This document shows positions 30,001 through 42,000 of a stretch of DNA of 64,000 nucleotides, piece after piece (the first letter of the stretch is position 1; every line of letters starts with the position of its first letter). The stretch covers positions 17,052,846-17,116,845 of the forward strand of contig NC_088779.1 in NCBI RefSeq assembly GCF_954871325.1, read 5' to 3'. Both the position numbers and the translations under genes were made by a program. Under the pieces are notes generated by a model, which worked only from the letters and a program-made list of their open reading frames with translations, was not told the DNA's origin and ran no database searches. The stretch comes from Gordionus sp. m RMFG-2023 (taxonomy: Eukaryota > Nematomorpha > Gordioida > Chordodea > Parachordodidae).

Positions 30001-33000
30001 ATCAAACTAAAACTTATCAATATTTAAATTTATAAAATTAAATTTGTGAATGTGGATTTTTTTTAAAATAATTTTATATATATTCATAATAGGATAATAA
30101 TCAAACAGTTGAATTTAATTGTGATTTTATTTATGTAACCAAACATTAAGTTTTGCTATTATTATCATATAAATTCGGCCTATACAGGATTTCGTTACAC
30201 CAAATTATGTTTAAAAATTTTATAAATAAAATGAATGTGTTGGACAATCATTAAAATTGTAAATCGTAACATTTGTTATTACAACATGTGCATTTTTTTA
30301 CTTCCGGGGCCCATCTCATTGTCAAAATGGGTCTATCATTCAATTGGGCCTGTAGGATAAGGTTCATTTTTAAGAGCAAGACCAAGAGTGAAAAACAATA
30401 TTAAATCTATAAATAAAAAATAATATTTTTGAAGATATTTGATGATGTGATTGTAAAAAAAAAATAATTAAAAATCAATAAATAATATTAAATGAAAAAG
30501 GTGGTAACCGCTCGCCTAGTATCCTAAAACTAAAACTATAAAAATCGATACCGTGAATGTATTCTAATTAACCTAACTATCCATAATTCTTAATTAAATT
30601 TAGAGGAAGGCCAGGATTACCATCAAAGAACACAAAATTTTTCTTGAAATGGATGGAAGCTGCAGTTTTCTGATAGCAGGCGCGTACTCAGAAGGGGAGA
30701 GGGGTACAACTCCTCTTGCCCGACCAAGGAAAAAATTCAGATGCCGGTTGTTGTGTTCGCAACCTAATAAAATTATAATTTTTAACTGCTCACCTCTTTT
30801 ATTATCGCATAATTAACTATCCATATAAAAATTGAAAGTGATAAACAAGTTTAATTAAATTACAGTTTATATTTTGTATAACCATATTTTCTACACTTTT
30901 TAAATATTTCAGGCTGGCTATAAAAAATCTAAAAAATAATAAATAGAAATATAGATATAGTTATTTACCAATGTTTGATAAATGGAACATAAAAATATTT
31001 TACTTATATCTTCGGGAAATGAATACCTTTGAGACTAATATTTAAAGAAATATAGTTTTATTAGAATATGTTTTTTTATTAAAATTTTATCTAATCTAAT
31101 ATTTTTTTTATACTTAAATAAAATGATAAAATCTGCAAATTTTAAAATAAAAAAAAATTGTTTGCATTTTTAAATGAAAAAGATATAGCGAGGGAGACCA
31201 CGTATTTTTTTAAATATATAAAACAGAATTATCCAACGCCAAAGTTGATGTTCCAAGAATCAAACATTTGTGATTAATTGGTTGATAATTATTTTCGATT
31301 TAATCTCTTAATAATTTGTAAGTTTGATTTAATTGGACCATTACTATTGCATAATAACGTACTATACTTTGGCTTATGCAAAATAAAGGAAAGATTATCT
31401 ATTGACATGTGTTGTTCGCTGAGTACTTTTTATTTTAAATTATCTACCTCACCAATACTTAAGGCTCAACTATAAAGGATAGATTCTATATTGACATGTG
31501 TCGCCTCATTTATTTTTAGGTACACCTATTTTTGTAATTCCTCCATCTTCAACAATGGTCAAACGTACTCCCCCTTCCTAACCCATAGCTATCCGGTGCA
31601 GCAAAACTTATGAATACTCGTCCACTCAACATCCCGTAATCTAATTATTGATATGACCTTAAAATTAACATAAAATATTTTAAAAAATATTAGCGTTTTA
31701 TCTTTATTAACTTATATTTATCATAATCATTTCTACCGATTATCAAGTATATATTTCAATTTACCTTTATTTATCACATTCACTCCAAAAATAAATATGG
31801 TACTAATTTATTCTATGAATTAATATCGATTTCAAATTTGTTCTGGTCTTATATTTATCTGCCATTTTTAAATTTTCCACCAAATCATTTTAAACTTTTC
31901 ACTGCAAAACTAAGTATAATTGCAAAAAAATAACATCGATTTGATTGAGACTATGAGAATAGCTGAAAGTATTATATTGAAGCTTAAAGAAATTAGGGCA
32001 AATGTAGATGAAGAATTTCATAAATTATGTCATTGTTGAGTCAAAAGCAGACCTGTGAAATTAAAGATTTACTCGACTCACAGCAAGACAAGCCCATTGT
32101 TTTAATAATAATAGTGTCAGTCAAAAAATACTATAAAATATATTTCTTTTTCCCCCTCTTGCATACTTTTACAATTCAAATGAATGAAAGGTTCTTGATT
32201 AATCAGGTAGCACTTACAAATCTGTAAATATTATTGTCGCAGAATCCTCCCGAATCTATTTCAAATCTTAAGATAAAATTAAATATTTGGCAGATTTATA
32301 TTGAGGATGTTAAAGTATTCCAAGATGCATTATTAGCTGAATGCAAACTATGAAATAAAATGTTAACTATGGATAATAATGTTCCAAAAAATGCTGTTGA
32401 TGCTTTGCACAATTTCAAACACAATTTAGACTATTTTCCCAATATATAAAAATTATTAAATATTTTGGTAACTCTACCCATGTATTTCTACCAATGAAAG
32501 AACTTTTTTTTAACAAAAATAAAAATAAAACTGAGAAGTAATATTGTTAAATGTCTCGATTTAAAAAACGGATAAATCAATATTTTAGTCAAAAATATTA
32601 CCTAAGCTTTGAGATTTCGTTAATAGATGTCCAAACCTTTGTGCCATCTAGAGCATAATCTTCAATCTTGCATAATATTTTTCTGAATAAAATATTAACT
32701 TATCCGTTTTTAAAAATCGGCTCAAATCGAGATTTAACAACACTATGGGCTAGCCCATCTTAATATATATATAGAGAGTTGACATCAAGCACTGTTGAAA
32801 TTATTGTAAATTAAATCCCATTATTTTTTTCCCCGTTTTTTATTACAGCATATTTCTTTTCATGAATCCTTTATAAGTTTATATACATGCAATAATTCTA
32901 AGAATATTTTCGTGCTTTAATCCATATTTCCAACATTATTTTTTTAAAATATAATTTAAATTTATATATCAAATTTTAAATGCTTACTCTAACCCTAAAA

Positions 33001-36000
33001 ATTTATATTTTTTTTCGAGACATTTATTTTATAATTCATACGCCGATTACATACATTTAATATTTTTATTCATTTATATTTAAATTTGTGTATTAAAAAC
33101 TGTAAATATTTTAGTCATCAGTCCTAATATTTATAAAACTTAAGATATTCTTAAATAACCTCTTAAATAATTTTTTTTTAAACTTAATTATACCCCCCCC
33201 CAGTCCCTCCTATAGCGAATTCCTAAGTACGCGCCTGTCTGATAGCTATTAGAAGACTTAGAACGAACATCAGATACAAAACAATAATGAAAAATAAAAT
33301 TCAATCTTTTTTGCAAAATTCGACCCTTCTTTCTTATTTCAAGCATTTTATTATGAATGTTATCAAACAAAATCAATACTTTATTTTTATAAAACCTATT
33401 TATTCTTCCGTTTATTTGTTTGCTTACCTAAACATTAAAACTTTTAAGTTGTGTAAAATCGTGACATTTTAAAATTGATTATTTGTGAAATAAAATATTT
33501 ACCTTAACATATAATAATTAACATGTAAAAAAATATATTTTGCACCAACCAATAGTCTTTTTTTAACATTAATTTTAATTTTAAAACGTTAAAAAAAATT
33601 ACATTCCATTTCTCGTACCATATGTTTATATTACTTTTCAATTATTGAAAATCGAAAAATTAATCATTTATTATTATTATATCCTTAATCTTAATTCTTA
33701 TCTTAGCATTATTCTGCTCGTTCAAAATTAAATGCATGAATATTTAGTATAAATGATAATATGTATTTAATTTGGGGTCGATCGATTTTTATATAAAAAT
33801 TAACAAAATAGTGTTTAGACTATTTTATCATGATATTAAAGTGAATTTTGATAATAAAAAGTTGGAGAATTGAGAATAAATTTGCTTGGAAAAAATATTT
33901 AAAAAATCGATATTTTTTAATAAATATAAAAGAATTTATTGTAATTAATTCCGGATTGTTATGTGTGTTGCTATATGGAAAATATAAAAGCCCATTTATG
34001 ACTTTAATTTTGAAAATTAGAAGTTCTTCCGTATAAAAAGAGAAACAATTAGAGATATAAAGATTTGGTTCTAGTTGTTTTAACCCAATAAACGTTGCAT
34101 ATATGAAAAATAAGATTATGAAATATAAAAAGAAAATTAGGAAAAATAAATTTATTTTTTAAATTTTAACGAAAACTTTTTTAGTTTCAACTAACTTTTT
34201 TTGTATATTTTTATAAGGTGTTTTATTAAAATAATTTGTTTCTCTACTCCAAAGTATGGTACTAGACGTCAGCGTAGTCCGTTTGCGATTTAAATGTTTT
34301 TAAATTATTGATTTAAATCAATTTTTTATTTCAAATAAACATAATAATTATCAAAATTGGTCACTTACAAATCACTTGAAATTAATGTCATCGAAATATC
34401 TCAAAAATAAAATATATAAATTGATGAATTTTCGTATTATATAGAAAAAATATTATAACCAATTTCGCAGTTTAATAAGTGATAATTATTTAGTGGCCTT
34501 GCCTTTACTTATGCTTAAAAATTAAAATATCGTATTTAAATCAATTTGATTTTTATTCCCTCATCCCGATTTGAAATATTATTATTTTCGCCCAGCTATA
34601 TTAAAATAGTGTTATATCTACCTTTACATAAATACTCAATTATTCTTTGATTTGTAACATTGGATTAATAAGATTCTGACATATTCTGGGATATCGATTT
34701 CCATATAAATTAATTCTTTAAAGAATCCTTTGTTTAATATAGCTGTTTTCTAAGCTCTAGTATGATTAAACCTTCATATATTTTTTAATATGATTGAAAT
34801 CTGGAGAATGATAACATGGATTGAAGGGTTTTTATAGATTTAGCGTATGACAAGGAGCCGCACCGCTAAAAGATGTTCATGTCCAAATACACAAATTGAT
34901 GGGACCAGTAGCTCTGACCATATCTTGATATTTAACAGCATACATTTTATAAAAAAAAATATATCCAGGGCCTTTTGTATTGAAACCCATACTACCATTA
35001 AACGCTCAAAAAACTTGGTTCTTAAGTAATCAGGAGTAGGAATGAAAAAACCATTTTTAATTTTTTATAAATTTTAAAATATAATCAAGGATTCTTTTTT
35101 TAAATATTATAAATTCAAATTGCAGTGTTCCAAAGCAATTATCTTAGTTTCGTGGATCTCAATGAGAACCTCCTTTTACCCCTTCCTTATATGTTTTTTG
35201 TTAATTTCATAGTTTTAAATTTGTCATCTATAAAATGTTAACTTGTTCTTTTTACATTTTATTTAATTATTTCACTTATTCCTAAATGGATACCCACTTA
35301 TTAAATTTTTAGATCTTAATTGTACATAAATATATAATTAATTCCATCTCTTAACATGCTTTTATAAAATTTATATAATATTGAAATCTCACATCAAAGG
35401 CCTTAATGAAATCTAACCAGCAGCTGGCAAATTTCAAAAATCAAATATATCCATTACCACTAGGTTTCTCTTTTTTAAGGCCTTTCGAGGAGACACCATA
35501 TAACACCTTCTTAAAGACAGCAGAAATTTATTCACCAATTTAATCACTTTTCTAATATATACAATAATTAACAATATAAAATTATAAGCCAATCTACTAA
35601 CTTTCTCATAAATACCTTATTACCTAACTCCTCCCAAATAAATTTTCTCTATTTGGTAAAATTAAACACAAATTGGAAAATCTTCAATCATTTCCTAAGC
35701 TTGATTACATATATAAGAGATAACATGATAACAATATATCTCATGAGGGTGACCTAAATGGAGCTCTTAAATTAGCATCTATTGAAAATAAATTAGCTCC
35801 ATTAAATGCTGACACTCTATTGTTGCTTCGCAATTATCACCCTCTTGCATCATATACAACCTTACCTAATTTATCACTAACACATCCAATTATTATATCC
35901 TACAAAGAAATAAAATCTATAATTCTTTCAGCAAATTGTCTTATAGAGCTCGATGGTTTTGGCTTCTCACTGCAATTTCTCATAAAATCACACACCCCTC

Positions 36001-39000
36001 AAAGTTTCATTTTTGAATGTTTTTATATAATCTTTTTAAAAAAGACCCTCCCTACACAGATTCATCAAATCCTTTATGGGACTAACCTTATTACTTTACA
36101 AAAACCCAGTGGAGGTAGCTGTCCCATTGCAATCGGTTCTATATATACTAGAAGAAATAATAATGACATGGGTCAAAATTAGGGCTGTGCCTATCACATA
36201 TTTTCACCGATCCGATCCGATATTGTTTGAACCGATCCGATATTTATACTGATTTTTTACCATCCCTCATTAACCAAATGTAATTAAGAAATCAATATTT
36301 TTTATGCAAAAAATCGAATTATGCATTTAATTTAATTTTTTTATTTCTACAATTAAGAATGATTAAAAAAATATATATTTAATAATATATCCATTTTATG
36401 TTGGTATGAATTATAAAATTATAATATTTAATATATTAAATTATATTAGATTAGATTTATTTAATAAATATGAGAGATTAGATTATCTGGCAATAAGCTT
36501 CATGGACTATCTATATCCCCTGCCGTACTGAAGGCAGATTCAGATGATTCCGCAGATAACGCATTCTGCAAAATTATCTTTGTCTTTTGTAAAATATTTC
36601 CATAATTCAGATATCATATTTAAAAAAATTATTTTATTTAAAGTGATTTAAAATAACGTTCCTTTCTATTTTTATAAAATCTTTTAAATACTATAAATTT
36701 ATTTTAAAAAGAAATAAAATTTAGAGGGTGATGTGCATTTGCATTGCATTGTTTAAAAAAAATTATTTAGAAAATAATATAATAATGTAAAATAAATATA
36801 TATAACATAAAATAACAAAAAAAGAAAAGTAAAAAGATCGGATCAGTTTTTACAGGTATCTGCCAGATCCAATATTTTGGGAAAACGTTAAATATCGGCG
36901 CCGATCCGATCCCATATTATCGGCACAGCCCTAGTCAAAACCAAAGATGTTTACTTACTAAATACATATCAATTAGGATTTGGAGTCAAGAGAGGTTGCG
37001 AAATAGCTTCATATGCCATTCATATATATATATCCAAGATCTTCCCCATCTTTAACATTTCTCAAATTTTTTTATCATAAATTTCCAGATTATAATTCAA
37101 AATCCCTAGAAATATGTTATGGCATTAAAACTCCTCTTCTATTTAGTCCGCGAGTCCACATGTCATAGCGATGAAGGCATCCAGCAGGGAGACCCATTTG
37201 GGCCCCTTTTATTTTGACTTGGTGTCCAAGATCTCATCTATGATTTTAAATCCAAATTTGATTTGGACCTAAACATATGGTATTTTGATGATGGGTCCAT
37301 ATGTGGTGCCATCCAAAAACAATCATTTAAATATCCTCGAAACAAATTCTAAAAATATAGGACTCATCCTAATAAGTCCAAAAAATCTGGGTCATCTCTA
37401 CTTTTTACATGCCTCTCCTGTTAATTTTTCTGCCTGACCCGACTCAAATAATTTTAATCAGATGTTAAGGTACCAGGCTGGAAATTGCATAACTATAAGA
37501 GACATCCATAACCACAACGATGAAAATGGATTCGTGGTGTAACAGGGGCATAGATCTTTTTGGCGGGGGAGGAGGTGTTTCTCCTTATAAAAGACTTTAT
37601 GCTCACTTATTGCATGTATTTGACTAGTATACTTTTTAAAGTTAATTATGGTATTCATAGGGGTGTACCGATACCAATTTTTGGAGGTCGAACCGATCCG
37701 ATATTCACAATATTAAAGATATCGGCCGATTACCGATCCGATATCATATCTAATTTTGTATTCTCTAAAGATACCAAAGGTTTAAATTTTTAATATATTT
37801 TTTATTAGTATAACTTCTATAATCTAACTATACCATAACTTATATCATTTAAATATATTATAATGCAGTAAGAGATTTTATTTAATTCATTTGTAATTCT
37901 AAAAGTATAAAAATATTTTTATTGTTAAATACTTTTATATAATAAGTAATAACATTATCTAAATAATAAGTAATAACTATGAAATTTGAAATAAATATTT
38001 TAAATAATATTTAACATTAATATGAATATTTCTTTTTAGAAATGATTCCACGACAAATCGACCAGCGATTCGGCCGACCATCTCAAAAATGAATGAAACT
38101 TGGCATGTTAGTTATTTTTGTTGTAAATGTTAATAAAATCAAAATTTTAGAGTGCTATCTCAACCAGATCCAAAGATATACGCCTTCAAAGTCGAAAATC
38201 GCGAAGTGCGTGATTTCATTAAATCTTGTTATTTTAAAAAATACTTAAGATAGAGTTACAAATTATATATCATTTTATAGCCCTTAAAATTTTATATTGG
38301 GAAATATTTTAAAAAAATTAAAAAATTTCAAGTGTTATCTTATTTCCGGTAAAAATTGATTTTTCAATTTTAATCACAATACTATCCATATTTTTATTAA
38401 AAATTATATATTAAAAAACATTAATATAACGCCATCTATATTACATTTATTTATTTATAAAAATAAAAAACAAAAATGGCTATCGAGATTTTTTATTAAA
38501 TCGTTTAATATAAAGGTAATAAACATTTTTAGTGAATATTAACACCCAAAAAAATCCCTTCGTAACAATGTTAATTTTTTTATTTTCACCGGAAATAAGA
38601 AAACACTTGAAAATTTTTAATATTTTACATCGTAAAATTTTAAGGGCTATAAAATGATATATAATATTTGTAACTCTATCTTAAGTAATTTTTATAACAA
38701 GATTTGAAATCACGCACTTCGCGATTTTTGACTTTGAAGGCGTATATCTTTGGATCTGGTTGAGCTAGCAATCTAAAATTTTGATTTTATTAACATTTAC
38801 AACATAAATAACTAACATGCCAAGTTTCATTCATTTTGAGATGGTCGGCCGAAAATCTCGTTTTTTGGTCGATTTGACATGGAATTACCCAAATACCAAA
38901 ATTCCTGCGGCGATGGTAACTGTCAATATCACAAGCTTCACTAAAAACAGATTCGGAAGAGATAATCGCACACTTTTATAAACAGAATGCGCAAAAAAAT

Positions 39001-42000
39001 AACAATATGGCAGAATATTTAAACATAAAATGGATTTCGATTTTATTTATAAAAATAAATGATTTTAGATATAACTTTTTTTAAAAATTTTATAATTTAT
39101 TTTTGTTAAAAAAGCCATTTTTTATCGGATCGGATCAGAAGATTTTATAATATTGGTCGATAACCAATGACTGTGGGATCCACAAATTTTTCACTAATCC
39201 GTTTATATATTTCCCAATATTACTAAAAAACCAATCCGAATCCTATAGCGATCAGTTATTTATATTGATTTTAATTTACCATCTAGCTTTGTATCAATGA
39301 CATAAAAAAAATAAACCAACTAACTTTCACGAATGATTAAGTGTATTTTATTTTTGTATTCTCCAGTAGAGTTGTTAAACCACTTAGCCGATTTTTAAAA
39401 AGGGCTAAATCAAGATTTTTGCCAAAAATTTTTTACCCAAGCCTCAAAATTTTGCATATAGTAGTCCAAATCTTTCTGCCAACTGTGGCAAAATCAATTA
39501 ACTATTCCTTTAAGGCAAAATCTTGAGTTAAACTAAAAATTGAATAAATTGAGCTATTTAAACTAGCTGAAAGTGATTGAGATATTTTAAAATCTTTTTC
39601 TTGCTGCATATAATTTAACAATAAAATAGTGTATAATTTTTAACTATTAATTTTAACATTAAATAAATAAATACTATTTTTAATTCCTTTCAATAATTTA
39701 TTATTATATTATTTATAAAAAAAATAAAATATATGATTATATATATAATCATAAAATAACCCAAAACAATAAAAAATATAGTATCTGATCAGTTTTTTTA
39801 AATATTGGACAGATCCAATATTTTTTAAAAACGCTCAATAAGCCACTTCAATAAATTTCTTTAGCTTATTTATAATTAAATTATTGTTTATATTTCCTTA
39901 TTTTTGGGAAAGGCAGGGAATTCCAGCTTCCCTACTGCAAAATATATGAGGGATAAATGCCTCAATATTTATATGAGAGTTAAGAGAGAGATGTCATAAT
40001 ATGATTAATTTTTAAACAAAAGAAAAATAAACTTAAAATAAACAAAAAACATTAAAAATAACAAATTCTACATTAAAATTTTATTAAATAATTGTCTGAA
40101 TTGAATTGTAGAAATATAAGAGTAGTTTTAAGATCTTATAAAAAAATCAGCTATTATTAATGAACTTGTAGAGCTCAATCCTTAAGATCCTAATAATGGG
40201 GAAATATATGGACAAATGCTAGATATCATAAAAGTCAAGAGGTATGGCAGAATATATGATTATTTTTTAAAGAGAACAAATTTCGGGCATATGTTTATTA
40301 AGAAATGGATAAATCAAAATGGGGAGTATTTTAATTAAATGGGCAGTAGAAAAAACATTTGTTAGATATTTTAAATTTTTTAGCAGTTAATATTTAATTT
40401 TCACGTTTTTTATTGATTCAGGCAGTATTTAAAATAATTTGACAAGTATTATAAATTTTTGGTCAGTCAATAAATAATTTTCCAGGTTTTTATTCACTTG
40501 GGGAGTTTTAATTTTTTTCTAGTACTAAATTTGCATCAAGATTATATCGATAAATAAAAATTAGCTCAAAACAAAATGCTAGCTAGAGCTACATTCTTTA
40601 TTAAAGATGGAAATCAGCAGTTCCTGGCTATATTCAAACTACACATGGTATAAAGGTTTTGAACACTACACCTAGCACCAACAATGCAGAAGCAATTGAG
40701 TAATTAAAGAAGAAAATACCCTTAGAGAATGCTCTAGGTTATCCCATTTTAAAATTGTTACTATGGAGGTGGTAGAAAAATGGTCTTTGCCTTGGCATAT
40801 CCAACAATTACTTTAGAATTCTGGACATCATGTTATAACTGGCAAAATTTAAAAAAATATTCTATCAAGAAGGGATGATTATATTGACTACCAGGGGTTC
40901 GAACCGAACCTGAACCCGGATTTTTGGGAAAAAATTTGAACCCAAACTGAACCTGAACCCCATTTATAAAATTTTTAAAACCATAAACCGAACCAAGGAA
41001 TTTTATTTGAACCCAGGTTCAACTGTGTTCAGTGTATTGTTTAAATTAATATAAGATATTTGTACAATTTTAAATACAAATATTAATAATTTACTTGACA
41101 TTTTATAATATATTCAAATTTCCAATTAAAGGAAGTGTTAATAAATTTTAAACAACTTAATTCATTTACTCCATTTTTAAATTTTTTTAAATTTATTCTC
41201 AAAGATTCCTATTGGATTGTTAATAAATTTTAAACAATTAAATTCCTTAACACCATTTATTTTTAATTTTTAACCTATTCTCAAAGATTATTAATTAGAG
41301 GATAATGAAAGCAAGTCTAAGTAAAAATTATTATATCGGATATTGTTAATTTAAAGAAATATGGCTAATTAATTTTTTTTAATCTATACATGACTATGCT
41401 TTATATTTTTAACTATATTTTGCCTATAAATAAAATAAAAAACTTTATTTTTTATACCAAATTTATGTCTAGTTTTTTAATTATGTTTTGAATATAGAAT
41501 ATTTTTTTTACCAATTCAAAAATTCTTAAACCCAAGCTGAACTTAGAACCAAACCCGGGTTCAAAAATATTTCACTGAACTGAAACCAAACCAAACCTGG
41601 GTAAAAATTTTGCCAGGTCCACATCCCTATTGAGTACTATATCCCTGCTAAATAAATTGCAAGTAATTATTCAGGATGAAATGAATTTGAAAAATATAAA
41701 TTGAAGTTCTTTTAAAGTATATGGTTTGCAAAACTACCTCAAGTCAAAGATGATTGGAACAAAGGAAATCTGTGTTCCATCTTTAATAAACTATTTGTAA
41801 GCATGTTGGTGGTTTGGCTATAAGATTAAAATAATGTAAACCTCCCCCAGCAGCCAAGAATAAAAGACAAAAAACACATAGGTTGAACTTCAAAGGCTAA
41901 AAAGGCTCTTGTACGATAATATTTAAGTTTTTAATTATAATTAGATATAAACATTTATAAATTATTTTCTCAAATGCAATTGGATCTAATTAAAACTTTT

